Source: RPQJ01 sp963706535
GTDB lineage: Bacteria; Pseudomonadota; Gammaproteobacteria; Steroidobacterales; Steroidobacteraceae
Direction: 5' to 3'
NCBI GenBank assembly: GCA_963706535.1
Contig: CAVPMU010000024.1
Span: 1-64,000, forward strand
DNA: 64,000 nt
The number at the start of each line of letters is the position of its first letter. The stretch's first letter is position 1. The position numbers and the translations under genes were made by a program. The notes below the pieces were generated by a model. The model had not been told where the DNA came from. It saw nothing but the letters and a program-made list of their open reading frames with translations, and made no database searches. Below, one piece after another: positions 32,829 to 42,283 of the stretch.

Positions 32829-35000
32829 ATGGACGCCCGCGCGACGCGAACCTGGGCGATCGCGCTCGGCGTCGCCGGGCTCGTCCTGGCCGTGTTCGTC
32901 GCCAGCCGGTACCTCGGTGGAAGCGACGATCAGGGCCTCGAGACGGCGACGCTGCCCGACCCTCCACCCACATCGGACGCGCCCGGGTACGTCGGGTCGC
33001 AGGCCTGCGCGAAATGCCACGCCGCCGAGTACGAGCGCTGGCAGGGCTCGCAGCATGCGCTCGCGATGCAGGTCGCGGACGAGAAGTCCGTGCTGGGGGA
33101 TTTCTCGGGCAGGCGCTTCCGCCACTACGGCGTCACGAGCGAGTTCTTCCAGCGCGACGGCAGGTACATGGTCCGCACCGACGGCCCGGACGGCCAGCTT
33201 GCCGATTTCGCGGTCCGCCACGTGTTCGGCGTGTATCCGCTGCAGCAATACCTGGTCGAACTGCCCGGCGGGCACGTGCAGGCACTCTCGATCGCCTGGG
33301 ACGCGCGCCCGAAGGCCGCGGGCGGGCAGCGGTGGTTCCACCTGTACCCGAAGGAACTCATCGGCCACGACGACGAGTTGCACTGGACGCAGCGGCGGCA
33401 GAACTGGAACTACATGTGCGCCGACTGCCACTCGACCAACCTGCAGAAGAACTACGACCCTGCGACGAACGCGTACGCCACGACGTGGTCGGAGATCAGC
33501 GTCGGGTGCGAGGCCTGCCACGGGCCCGGATCCGCGCACCTCGTGCTCGCCGAGGCCGCTGCGGCAAGCGGCGAGCCGTATTCCGCCAGCGGCCTCACGG
33601 CGCAACTCGACGAACGGCGTGGAGTGGCATGGACGATCGACCCTGCCACCGGCAACGCGACGCGCAGCAAGCCGCGTGACAGTGAGCGCGAGATCGAGGT
33701 CTGCGCGCAGTGCCATTCGCGGCGCGGCCAGTTCTCGAGCGACTACCGCGCAGGCGAGGCCCTGCTCGACCACTACCAGCCCGCGCTGCTGGACGAAGAC
33801 CTCTACCACCCGGACGGGCAGCAACGCGACGAGGTCTACAACTGGGGCTCGTTCCTGGCCAGCCGCATGTACGCGCAGGGCGTGACCTGCGGCGATTGCC
33901 ACGAACCGCACGACGGCAAGCTGCGCGCTTCGGCCAGCGACACCTGCGCCCGGTGCCATTCCGCGTCGAAATACGCCTCCGCGAGCCACCACTTCCACGA
34001 CGCCGGCACGCCAGGCTCCGCTTGCGTGTCGTGCCACATGGGCACCGAGACCTACCTGGTCATCGACCCGCGTCACGACCATAGTTTCCGCATCCCGCGG
34101 CCCGACTTGAGTGCGACGCTCGGGGTGCCGAATGCCTGTAACCAGTGCCACGCGGACCGTTCGGCGGAGTGGGCCGCCGCGGCGGTCCGCAAGCACTACC
34201 CCGAGCCCAGGCCCGGCTTCCAGGGGTTTGCGGAGGCCTTCGCGGCCGCGGACGCGAATGACCCCGCCGCGACGATCGCGCTGACGCAGGTGGTCGCGAA
34301 CAATGACGAGTCCGCCATCGCGCGCGCTTCGGCCCTGAGACGACTGGCGCGCACTCCCGGCGAGACCGCCATCTCGGCGGCCGAAGCGGCGCTCGAGGAC
34401 CCGAGCCCGCTGGTGCGAGCCGCCGCCATCGACGCCTTCGACGCGTTGCCGCCATTGCAGCGGCGCTCGCTGGTGCCCCTGCTCGGCGATCCGTTGCGCA
34501 TCGTACGCATGCGTGCCGCAAGGGCGCTGGCGCCGCTGGCAGACGACGCGTTCGATGCGGCGGGACTCGACGCATTCCGCAAGGCGACCGCCGAGTACGT
34601 GGCCGCGGAGCGACACAATGCGGATCGTCCCGAGCACCGCACGAACCTCGGCGGATTCCTCGCGGAGCGCGGTGACTACGTTTCTGCGGAGGCCGAGTAT
34701 CGCGCGGCGCTGCGACTCGACGGGCGGTTTGCACCGGCCTGGGCGAACCTCGCCGACATGTTCCGCGCGCTGGGTCGTGAGGCGGACACCGAGACGACCC
34801 TGCGCGAGGGGCTGTCCATGTCGCCATCGGACGCCACGCTGCATCACGCGCTCGGGCTGTCGCTCGTTCGCCAGCAACGCAAGGACGAGGCCCTGCGCGA
34901 ACTGCGGCGCGCCACGGAACTCGATCCGGACAATGCCCGGTTCAGGTACGTGTACGAAGTCGCCGTGAATGAACTGGACGCAGCGGGCGCCGGCCGCTGA
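32829..35000 (+). CDS. Octaheme c-type cytochrome with HEAT-like and TPR repeats
   Basis: A 723-residue protein with an N-terminal membrane anchor (TWAIALGVAGLVLAVFVAS). It has eight CxxCH heme sites: CAKCH, CADCH, CEACH, CAQCH, CGDCH, CARCH, CVSCH and CNQCH, the first at residue 60. After the heme region (to about residue 440) come HEAT-like helical repeats (EDPSPLVRAAAIDAF; GDPLRIVRMRAARAL) and then TPR units (ERGDYVSAEAEYRAALRLD; RQQRKDEALRELRRATELD). The combination implies a periplasmic electron carrier or reductase that docks partners through its repeats. Start ATG 32829 is preferred to a TTG at 32820. The electron acceptor is not identifiable. Confidence 0.85.
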   Translation: MDARATRTWAIALGVAGLVLAVFVASRYLGGSDDQGLETATLPDPPPTSDAPGYVGSQACAKCHAAEYERWQGSQHALAMQVADEKSVLGDFSGRRFRHYGVTSEFFQRDGRYMVRTDGPDGQLADFAVRHVFGVYPLQQYLVELPGGHVQALSIAWDARPKAAGGQRWFHLYPKELIGHDDELHWTQRRQNWNYMCADCHSTNLQKNYDPATNAYATTWSEISVGCEACHGPGSAHLVLAEAAAASGEPYSASGLTAQLDERRGVAWTIDPATGNATRSKPRDSEREIEVCAQCHSRRGQFSSDYRAGEALLDHYQPALLDEDLYHPDGQQRDEVYNWGSFLASRMYAQGVTCGDCHEPHDGKLRASASDTCARCHSASKYASASHHFHDAGTPGSACVSCHMGTETYLVIDPRHDHSFRIPRPDLSATLGVPNACNQCHADRSAEWAAAAVRKHYPEPRPGFQGFAEAFAAADANDPAATIALTQVVANNDESAIARASALRRLARTPGETAISAAEAALEDPSPLVRAAAIDAFDALPPLQRRSLVPLLGDPLRIVRMRAARALAPLADDAFDAAGLDAFRKATAEYVAAERHNADRPEHRTNLGGFLAERGDYVSAEAEYRAALRLDGRFAPAWANLADMFRALGREADTETTLREGLSMSPSDATLHHALGLSLVRQQRKDEALRELRRATELDPDNARFRYVYEVAVNELDAAGAGR

Positions 35001-35011
35001 TCGGCCGCGTT

Positions 35012-35678
35012 TCAGCCGAAGCGCCCGACTCCACGGGCCGCGTCGGCAATGTCGCGCGACTCGATCACCGCGACACCCGGCGGGCACTTCAAGGCGGTGG
35101 CCACCATCGCCGCGGCGATGTCGCTCGCCGCGACCGGTCGCCACGTGGCCGGCGCAAACCGCAGCAGGTGTTCGCCCAGGCGTTCGAGCGGACGCGACTC
35201 GGCGCGCTCGCCCGCGATGACCGAGGGTCGGAAGATCGCGAGGCTGGGCCATTCCATGCCCTGCAGGCCCTGCTCCACCTCGCCCTTCACGCGCGAGTAG
35301 AAGAACGGCGACGACTTGCTCGCGCCGAGCGCGCTCACGATCGAGAAGTGACCGGCACCGTTCATGCGCGTGATCTGCGCGAGTCGCAGCGGGTACTCGA
35401 AGTCCACCTCGCGGAACTTCGCCTTCGAGCCGGCTTTCCGGATGGTCGTGCCGAGTGCGCAGAACACGTGGTCGGCGCGCAGGCTCTTGCGCAGTCCGCC
35501 GAGGTGCTCGAACTCGATGACCGCCTGCCGCAGCTTCGGATGACGCGCGGCCTCGCCGAGATCGCGGCGAGTCAGCGACGATCACGCGCTCGTACTGCGC
35601 GGCGTCGAGCAACCGCTTCAGGCACTCGCCGCCGACCAGGCCGGTGGCGCCGGCCAGGATCGCGGTCAGGCCGCTCAT
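35012..35678 (-). pseudogene. NAD(P)-binding oxidoreductase (HTATIP2-like), one frameshift
   Basis: From the start MSGLTAILAGATGLVGGECL (Rossmann GATGLVGG) the frame is broken near 35574 by one extra base. The rest continues in a second frame as LTRRDLGEAARHPKLRQ, HVFCALGTTIRKAGSKAKF, SALGASKSSPFFYSRVKGEVE and FRPSVIAGERAESRP. Read together the protein is about 221 residues and complete, resembling TIP30/HTATIP2-type atypical SDRs. The total length is 222 codons plus one base. The role is unknown. The insertion may be a sequencing error. It lies 7 bases upstream of nothing else on its strand and follows the M16 genes. Confidence 0.8.
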
Positions 35679-35685
35679 GCGCCGC

Positions 35686-37099
35686 TCACAGCGGCGCGAA
35701 CGCCGGGTCGGTAATCTTCATCTCCGTCACCGGCCCGTATTTATTGACGCGATCGCGGATCAGGGCCGCGTCGCCGATCAGCACGATCGCGAGGTCCTGC
35801 GACTTCGGGAACGACTGCGCGATGGCCGAGCGCACGGCGGCGCCGTCCACCGCCGTCACGCGGGCCGCGAACTCGTCGAACGTCATCCGTCCCGAGCCCG
35901 TGGAACAGCATGTCCGCCAGTCGCCCGGCGAGCTGGCCGTTGGTCTCGATCGTGGGCGGGAACTGTCCGAGCATGTAGGTCTTCGCGGAGGTGAGGGCCG
36001 TCTCGTCGACGCCTGCGGCGTGCAGTCGGTCGAGCGTGGCGAGCGCGAGATCGATCGCGTCCGTCGTCTTGCTGGTCTCGGTAAAGGAACTGATGGAGAA
36101 GGCTCCGGGCTGCGACATCCGGTCGAAGGCCGACCCAGCGCCATAGGTGAGCCCGCTCTTGATTCGCAGCTCGGTGTTGATCATCGAGGTGAAGCGGCCG
36201 CCGAACACCGTGTTGGCCACCGACTGGGCCGTGCGCGCTGGATCGGTGCGGGACGCGCCGACGTTGCCCAGCCAGAAATAGGTCTGTGCGGCACCCGGCT
36301 TGTCGACCAGCAGCACCCTGCGGCCCGTGACGCGGGGCGCCGGCTGTGCGGCCGGTGCCGGGGCGGCCGCCTTGCCCCAGCCGCCGAACGCGGCCTCGAG
36401 GCGCCGCTTCATGTCGGCGGCGGCGAAGTCGCCGACCACGACGATGATCGCCCGGTCGCCGCGCACCTGCCCGGCGAAGTAGCTCTTCACGTCGTCCAGG
36501 GTCACTGCCGCCAACGAACGCTCGTCGCCGTCCACCGGCCGGCCGTAGGACTGGCCGCGGAACAGCCACGCGTCGCCGTAGGTGCCGATCAGTGCACGCG
36601 GATCGGAATCCTTGGCGGCGGCGATGGACTGGATGGCGAGCGTGCGGGCCTTCTCGAACTCGGACGAGTCGAGGCGCGGCCTGAGCAGCGCATCGCCCAC
36701 CAGCTCGAGCATCAGGCCGGCATCCTTGGCGAGGAAGCTCGCGCTCAGGCTCAGGCTCTCCGTTCCGGCACCGGCGCCGAGCTCGCCGCCCGCGCTCTCG
36801 ATGGCCTCGGCGAACTGCGCAGAGTCGCGCTTGCCCGCGCCTTTCTGCATCAGCTCCGCCGCCAGCGACGCCGTGCCCTCCTTCCCCGGCGCATCCGCCA
36901 GCGCGCCGCCCCGCACCACGACGGTCATGGAAACCATGGGCGTGTCGCGCTTCTCCAGCAGCACGACCTCGGCGCCGTTCGCGAGCGTCGTGCGCTCGAA
37001 CGGCGGCAGCTTCACGCTGCCCGGTGCTGCGGCCGCTGCGCCCGTGGCGATGGCGAGGCACGCGAGGGTGCCGATGATCCCGTTGCGCGCGGCGTTCAT
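35686..37099 (-). pseudogene. M16 peptidase, inactive-type partner subunit, one frameshift
   Basis: An exported insulinase-family protein (signal: GIIGTLACLAIATGAAAA) of about 470 residues once a single-base shift near 35893 is corrected. The first frame runs to LADMLFHGLG and the second continues TFDEFAARVTAVDGAAVRSA to the stop at 35686. The zinc motif HxxEH is absent (the corresponding segment reads GKEGTASLAAELM), as in the non-catalytic subunit of two-gene M16 enzymes, while the C-terminal RIKSGLTYGAGSAF arginine/tyrosine segment is kept. The ATG at 37099 overlaps the stop of the active-type gene (ATGA). Confidence 0.82.
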
Positions 37100-38460
37100 C
37101 GTCCACCCCCCGCGGCCGGCACGGAGGCCGGCGCCGGCGGGCCTTCGAGCACGCCGATCGTGCGGTTCTCCGCACGCATCACCGCCGCCGCGGTCTTCTG
37201 GACCTCGGCCGCCGTGATGGTCTCGTACACGGCAGGCGCGTCGAACAGCTTGCGGTAATCGCCGTGGAACACCTGGTAGGTGCCGAGCGCCTGGGCCTTG
37301 CCGCTGATGGTCGCGAGACCCCGCCAGAAGCCTGCCAGCGCCTGGTTGCGCGCCTTGGCGAGCTCGGCCGTGGTCGGTCCTTCCTTCGCGATGCGGGCGA
37401 CCTCCTCGTCCACCAGCCGCTCGGTGCGTGCCACGTCGCCGCCGGGCGGGACGATGGCATACACCCACGCGAGGCCCGGGTCGAAGCCCTGGTCGAGCGC
37501 GGTGCCGACCTGCACGGCCGCCTGCTCCTCTTCCACCAGTCGCCGGTGCAGGCGCGAGGAGTCGCCACCGCCCAGTATCGACAGCAGCACCTCCATCACC
37601 CGGGTCTGCCGGTCGGGCGCGGCCCCTGCATGCCACGCCATCGCGAGCAGCGGCGTCTGCGCGTCGCGGACGATGCGGATGCGTCGCTCACCGAGCTGCG
37701 GCGGCTCCCGGGTCGTGACCGGCTCGGGCGCCAGCTGCGGCTCGAGCTTCGCGAGATGCTTCTCGGCCAGTGCGAATACGGCATCCGGCTGCACGTCGCC
37801 CACGACGAACATCACGGCGTTGTTCGGCGCGTAGTACTGCTGGTAGTAGGCCTGCAGGTCCTCGACCTTCCAGCCCTCGATGTCCGACGGCCAGCCGATG
37901 GTCGGGATCTGGTAGGGATGCGCGACGAACGCGGTCGCCTGCAGCTGCTCGACCAGCGTGCCGAAGTTGTCGTCGTCGACGCCCGAGCGGCGCTCGGAAT
38001 AGACCACGCCCCGCTCGCTCTCGACCACCTTCGGGTCGAAGTCGAGGTTGCGCATGCGGTCCGCCTCGAGGTCGAAGATCAGCTCCGTCGCGGAGGTCGG
38101 GAACCAGTTCTGGTACACGGTGACGTCCGCGCTGGTGTAGGCATTGTTGCGTCCGCCGTTCGCTTCCATCACCTGGTCGAACGCACCGGGCGGCCGCGTC
38201 CTGGTCCCGTTGAACATCATGTGTTCGAAGTAGTGCGAGATGCCGGTGATGCCGGGCCGCTCGTTGCGACTGCCCACGCGATACCAGGTGTACATCGCGA
38301 CGTTCGGGATGTCGTGGTCCGGCCAGACGACGACCTCGAGGCCGTTCGCCAGTTTCTTCGTGACGATCTGGTCGGCGCCCGGCAGCGCTGCGGGTGCGGC
38401 CTGCGCGCAGGACACCCATGCGACGGCGGCCGTGACGAGCAGTGGGTAGCGGATCTGCAT
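37096..38460 (-). CDS. M16 zinc metallopeptidase, catalytic-type subunit
   Basis: A 454-residue exported pitrilysin/processing-peptidase-like protein with signal peptide MQIRYPLLVTAAVAWVSCAQA. The inverted zinc motif is H76-Y-F-E79-H80 in GISHYFEHMMFNGT, and the third ligand lies in the E-rich helix VVESERGVVYSERR. It pairs with the downstream motif-less gene, which it overlaps, to form the two-chain M16B type common in proteobacterial periplasms. It degrades small peptides, presumably. It is in a minus-strand series with a DUF885 lipoprotein upstream, 4 bases apart. Confidence 0.9.
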   Translation of the reverse strand: MQIRYPLLVTAAVAWVSCAQAAPAALPGADQIVTKKLANGLEVVVWPDHDIPNVAMYTWYRVGSRNERPGITGISHYFEHMMFNGTRTRPPGAFDQVMEANGGRNNAYTSADVTVYQNWFPTSATELIFDLEADRMRNLDFDPKVVESERGVVYSERRSGVDDDNFGTLVEQLQATAFVAHPYQIPTIGWPSDIEGWKVEDLQAYYQQYYAPNNAVMFVVGDVQPDAVFALAEKHLAKLEPQLAPEPVTTREPPQLGERRIRIVRDAQTPLLAMAWHAGAAPDRQTRVMEVLLSILGGGDSSRLHRRLVEEEQAAVQVGTALDQGFDPGLAWVYAIVPPGGDVARTERLVDEEVARIAKEGPTTAELAKARNQALAGFWRGLATISGKAQALGTYQVFHGDYRKLFDAPAVYETITAAEVQKTAAAVMRAENRTIGVLEGPPAPASVPAAGGGR

Positions 38461-38463
38461 GGC

Positions 38464-40287
38464 TCAACCTCCGCGCTGGGACGCGATCCAGCGGTCGATC
38501 TTGGCCTCGAGCACGTCGAGCGGCAACGGCCCGTCGGCGAGGATGGCGGTGTGGAACCTGCGCAGGTCGAAGCCGGCACCCAGCTCGCGCTCGGCGCGGG
38601 ATCGCAACTCGCTGATCTTGAGCTGGCCGATCTTGTAGGCGAGCGCCTGCCCGGGGATCGCGATGTAGCGCTCGGTCTCTGCGATGCGGCGCGCGTCGCT
38701 GGTGGCGCTGTTGGCGTCGATGTACTCGAGCACCTGCTCGCGGGTCCAGCCCTTCGAATGCAGGCCGGTGTCCACGACCAGCCGGATCGAGCGGAACAAC
38801 TCGCCCTCGAGACGGCCGAAGTACTGGTACGGATCGACGTTGAGTCCGAGGTCGGGCCCGAGCGATTCCGCATAGAGCCCCCAGCCTTCGCTGTAGGCCG
38901 TGTAGCCGCCGAAGCGGCGGAACTTCGGCAGGGACTTCTGCTCGCGCTGCAGCGTGATCTGGAAGTGGTGGCCCGGGTTGCCCTCGTGCAGCGAGAGGGC
39001 CTCCATCGCCCACTTCGGACGCGCCTTCAGGTCGTAGGCATTGGCGTAGAAGATGCCGGGGCGGCTGCCGTCCTCGCTCGCCGCCTGGTAGCTGCCGCCG
39101 GCCGCGCTCTTCTCGCGGAACGGCTCGACCGCGCGCACCTCGTAGTCGGCCTTGGGCAGGTGCTCGAACAGGCGCGGCAGCTGCGGATCGACGCGCGCCT
39201 TGATGGCCTCGTAACCCTGCACCAGCGCCTCGCGGCTCGGCCAGACGAACTGCGGGTCGTTGTTCAGGAATACGAAGAACTCGTCGAGGCTGCCCTTGAA
39301 CCCGACCTTCGCCATGACGCCGCGCATCTCGCCGTGGATGCGCTCGACCTCGCGCAGCCCGATCTCGTGGATCTCGGCCGGCGTGTAGTCCGTGGTGGTG
39401 ATGCTGCGGACGTTGTACTCGTACCAGGCCTTGCCGTCCGGCAGCGCGTCGAGCCCGACGCTCGCGCGGCAGTTCGGCAGGTACTCGTCGCGCATGAAAT
39501 CGTGCAGGCGGCGGTAGGCCGGGACGATCTTCGACTCGATCGCGGCCCGGTACGCGGCGGTGAGACGCTCACGATCGGCCGCGGCGAATTCCGCCGGCAG
39601 CATGCCCACCGGGCCCCAGTACAGCGAGTCCTCGGGCCGCGCGACGACGTGCGCCGCGAGCTGCGGCAGCACGCGCTCGGCGAGCACGCGCGGAAGCGTA
39701 TATCCCTTCGCCATGCCCTCGCGCATGTTCACGATCGCCTGGTCGGTCCAGGCGACGAAACCGTCCACGCGCTTCAGGAAGTTCTCGTAGTCCTGCACGG
39801 TCTTGAAGGGCTGCTGGCCGTTGCCGGAGCCGAGCTGCGCGAAGCCGTTCGGCATGGAGTAGAACTGGTTGAGCGGGACCAGGTGCCCGGGATAGCGGAA
39901 TCCCTCGATGTCGCGCTCGCGGGCCGACTTGAAGATGTCGTAGGAGAGCTGGTCCTGGACCGGCAGCGCGGCACGCTCGACCTGGCCGAGTCGCGCCAGG
40001 TAGTCGCGGGCCAGCTGCTCGGAGCGCGCGCGCCACTCCGGCGAAATGCTGACCGGGAGGCGGTCGTTGTAGCGCGGGTCGCCGATGGACGTGGCGAGCA
40101 GGGGGTTCGCCTCGAGAAACGCCTCGAAGTATTCGTCGAAGATCGCATTCAGCTGGCGGGACGCGGCGCCCGCGGGATCCACCGCTACCTGCGCTGCCGG
40201 CATTGCCGGGGACTGGGAGGCAGTCTGGCCGGCACAGGCAGTGAGCAATGCGACGGAAACGGCGGCGAGGAGCGGTCGTACTGGCAT
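38464..40287 (-). CDS. DUF885 family lipoprotein, predicted peptidase
   Basis: A 607-residue DUF885 protein beginning MPVRPLLAAVSVALLTACAG, a lipoprotein signal with lipobox LTAC. The domain fills the rest of the protein. Metal-binding is likely through SLHEGNPGHHFQ, and other landmarks are TTDYTPAEIHEIGLREVERI, YTAYSEGWGLYAESLG and YIDANSATSDARR. The family is thought to contain metallo-carboxypeptidase-like enzymes, but few are characterised. The ATG at 40287 is selected because it begins the signal sequence. It is cotranscribed with the M16 pair, suggesting a periplasmic peptide-degrading set. Confidence 0.88.
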   Translation of the reverse strand: MPVRPLLAAVSVALLTACAGQTASQSPAMPAAQVAVDPAGAASRQLNAIFDEYFEAFLEANPLLATSIGDPRYNDRLPVSISPEWRARSEQLARDYLARLGQVERAALPVQDQLSYDIFKSARERDIEGFRYPGHLVPLNQFYSMPNGFAQLGSGNGQQPFKTVQDYENFLKRVDGFVAWTDQAIVNMREGMAKGYTLPRVLAERVLPQLAAHVVARPEDSLYWGPVGMLPAEFAAADRERLTAAYRAAIESKIVPAYRRLHDFMRDEYLPNCRASVGLDALPDGKAWYEYNVRSITTTDYTPAEIHEIGLREVERIHGEMRGVMAKVGFKGSLDEFFVFLNNDPQFVWPSREALVQGYEAIKARVDPQLPRLFEHLPKADYEVRAVEPFREKSAAGGSYQAASEDGSRPGIFYANAYDLKARPKWAMEALSLHEGNPGHHFQITLQREQKSLPKFRRFGGYTAYSEGWGLYAESLGPDLGLNVDPYQYFGRLEGELFRSIRLVVDTGLHSKGWTREQVLEYIDANSATSDARRIAETERYIAIPGQALAYKIGQLKISELRSRAERELGAGFDLRRFHTAILADGPLPLDVLEAKIDRWIASQRGG

Positions 40288-40352
40288 CGGATATACCCGC
40301 AGGCGGTGGGAAGACCGCGCACTTTGCCGCAATCCGGGGGACGGGAAAAGCG

Positions 40353-40374
40353 AAAAAGGGTAGCGTCCCCTTTT
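40353..40374. repeat. REP-like hairpin AAAAGGG...CCCTTTT
   Basis: AAAAGGG (40354-40360) and CCCTTTT (40368-40374) form a stem over a 7-base loop, TAGCGTC. The form AAAAGGG-loop-CCCTTTT is like the REP elements spread by RAYT-type transposases in many proteobacteria. It lies between the divergent DUF885 and oxidoreductase gamma genes. No RAYT gene is in the window. Confidence 0.55.
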
Positions 40375-40445
40375 AAGGGTCCTCACTGATGCTTTTTCGG
40401 CCGCAGACGAGCATCTTCGACCCTGGCCACAGGAGTGGGAGGATC

Positions 40446-41036
40446 ATGTTCCAGGTTCGCATACACGGACGCGGCGGCCAGGGCGTCGTCACCGCCGCCG
40501 AATTGCTGTCCGTCGCCGCCTTCAGGGAGGGCCGGCACGCCCAGGCTTTCCCGAGCTTCGGCTCGGAGCGCACCGGCGCCCCGGTGGTGGCCTTCTGCCG
40601 CATCGACGACCGGCCGATCCGCCTGCGGGAGCCTGTCCTGGCCCCGGACGCGCTGATCATCCAGGACCCCACGCTGCTGCACCAGGTCGACGTGTTCGGC
40701 GGACTGGTCCCGAACGGCTACGTCCTGATCAATACCACGCGCAGTCTCGAGGAACTCGGGCTGGGTGAATTCCTCGCGGACTTCGATCCCTCGCACATCT
40801 GCACCGTGCCCGCCACCGAGCTGGCGCTGAAGCACGTCGGCCGCCCGGTGCCGAACGCGGCCCTGCTCGGCGGTTTCGCGGCCATCGCTGGCCGCATCTC
40901 GCTCGAGTCCGTCAACGCCGCGATCGGCGAGAAGTTCGGCACGAAGATCGCCGCAGCCAACGTTGCCGCGGCGACCGAGTCCTATGATTGCGTCGCCAGG
41001 GGATTGCGGGAGGCCGCCAGTGCTCAAGCAGACTGA
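40446..41036 (+). CDS. 2-oxoacid:acceptor oxidoreductase, gamma subunit
   Basis: A 196-residue gamma-domain protein. It starts MFQVRIHGRGGQGVVTAAELL, the POR/KOR gamma signature (GxGGQG) that contacts CoA and helps assembly. AQAFPSFGSERTGAPVVAF and the C-terminal AALLGGFAAIAG are family-typical. The alpha gene begins before this one ends (17-base overlap). In this family the gamma, alpha and beta domains together oxidise a 2-oxoacid such as pyruvate to the acyl-CoA and CO2, reducing ferredoxin. The substrate cannot be decided from sequence alone. Confidence 0.9.
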   Translation: MFQVRIHGRGGQGVVTAAELLSVAAFREGRHAQAFPSFGSERTGAPVVAFCRIDDRPIRLREPVLAPDALIIQDPTLLHQVDVFGGLVPNGYVLINTTRSLEELGLGEFLADFDPSHICTVPATELALKHVGRPVPNAALLGGFAAIAGRISLESVNAAIGEKFGTKIAAANVAAATESYDCVARGLREAASAQAD

Positions 41037-42273
41037 AGGTTCCGCGGCGGTCGCCGAGGCCGTCGCGCTCTGCCGCCCGGAAGTGATCTGCGCCTACCCG
41101 ATCTCGCCGCAGACCCACATCGTCGAGGCGCTCGGCCGCATGGTGGGGGCTGGCAAGCTCGCGCCCTGCGAGTTCATCAACGTCGAGTCGGAGTTCGCCG
41201 CGATGTCGGTGGCGATCGGCGCCTCCGCCGCTGGTGCACGCGCCTACACCGCCACGGCGAGCCAGGGATTGCTGTTCATGGCCGAGGCGGTCTACAACGC
41301 CGCGGGCCTCGGGCTGCCGATCGTGATGACCGTCGCCAACCGCGCGATCGGCGCGCCCATCAACATCTGGAACGACCACACGGACGCGCTGAGCCAGCGC
41401 GACTGTGGCTGGCTGCAGCTGTTCGCCGAGGACAACCAGGAGGCGCTCGACCTGCACATCCAGGCATTCCGCCTCGCCGAGGAACTGTCGCTGCCGGTGA
41501 TGGTGTGCATGGACGGTTTCATCCTCACCCACGCCTACGAGCGCGTGGACCTGCCCACGCAGGAGCAGGTGGACGCCTACCTGCCGCCCTACGAGCCGCG
41601 CCAGGTGCTGGACCCCGCGGACCCCGTGTCGATCGGCGCGATGGTCGGCCCCGAGGCGTTCATGGAAGTGCGCTACCTCGCCCACGCCAAGCAGCGCCAG
41701 GCACTCGAGCTCATTCCCGCGTGGGCCGACGAGTTCCGCCGCATCTTCGGCCGCGACAGCGGCGGCCTCACGCATGCCTACCGCATCGAGGATGCGCAGA
41801 CCGTGGTGGTCGCGCTCGGCTCGGTGCTCGGCACGATCAAGGACACCGTGGATGAAATGCGGGAACGCGGCGTGAAGATCGGCGTGCTCGGCATCACGTG
41901 CTTCCGGCCGTGGCCCATGGCGGCCGTCCGCGAGGCGCTCGCGGGTGCAACGCGCGTCGTCGTGCTCGAGAAGAGCCTGGCGGTGGGCATGGGCGGCATC
42001 GTCGCCAACAACGTGGCCGCCTCCTACGCAGGCTCGCCGGACCTCGTGCATACCGTGATTGCCGGCCTGGGTGGCCGCGCCATCACACGCAATTCGCTGC
42101 ACGAGGTGTTCGCCGAGGCGGTCGCGGGGCACCTCGAACCAGTGACCTTCCTCGACCTCGACCATACGGTGGTGGAGCGCGTGCTCGCCCGCGAGCGCGA
42201 GCAGCGCCGGTCCGGCCCGATCGCCGAGAACATCCTGCGCGACCTCGGCGTGGTCGCCGCGAAAATCGGTTGA
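41020..42273 (+). CDS. 2-oxoacid:acceptor oxidoreductase, alpha subunit
   Basis: A 417-residue alpha subunit (PorA-type). The GTG at 41020 begins the recognised start LKQTEGSAAVAEAVALCRPE. The pyrimidine-side and core motifs include CAYPISPQTHIVEAL, ESEFAAMSVAIGASAAGARAYTATASQGLLFM (in part) and ANRAIGAPINIWNDHTD. The transketolase C-terminal-like domain follows (VVALGSVLGTIKDTVDEMRE; GVLGITCFRPWP). It dimerises with the beta subunit to form the TPP site. The gene sits between gamma and beta without gaps, in one operon. Confidence 0.92.
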   Translation: MLKQTEGSAAVAEAVALCRPEVICAYPISPQTHIVEALGRMVGAGKLAPCEFINVESEFAAMSVAIGASAAGARAYTATASQGLLFMAEAVYNAAGLGLPIVMTVANRAIGAPINIWNDHTDALSQRDCGWLQLFAEDNQEALDLHIQAFRLAEELSLPVMVCMDGFILTHAYERVDLPTQEQVDAYLPPYEPRQVLDPADPVSIGAMVGPEAFMEVRYLAHAKQRQALELIPAWADEFRRIFGRDSGGLTHAYRIEDAQTVVVALGSVLGTIKDTVDEMRERGVKIGVLGITCFRPWPMAAVREALAGATRVVVLEKSLAVGMGGIVANNVAASYAGSPDLVHTVIAGLGGRAITRNSLHEVFAEAVAGHLEPVTFLDLDHTVVERVLAREREQRRSGPIAENILRDLGVVAAKIG

Positions 42274-42283
42274 GGAGCGCCCG

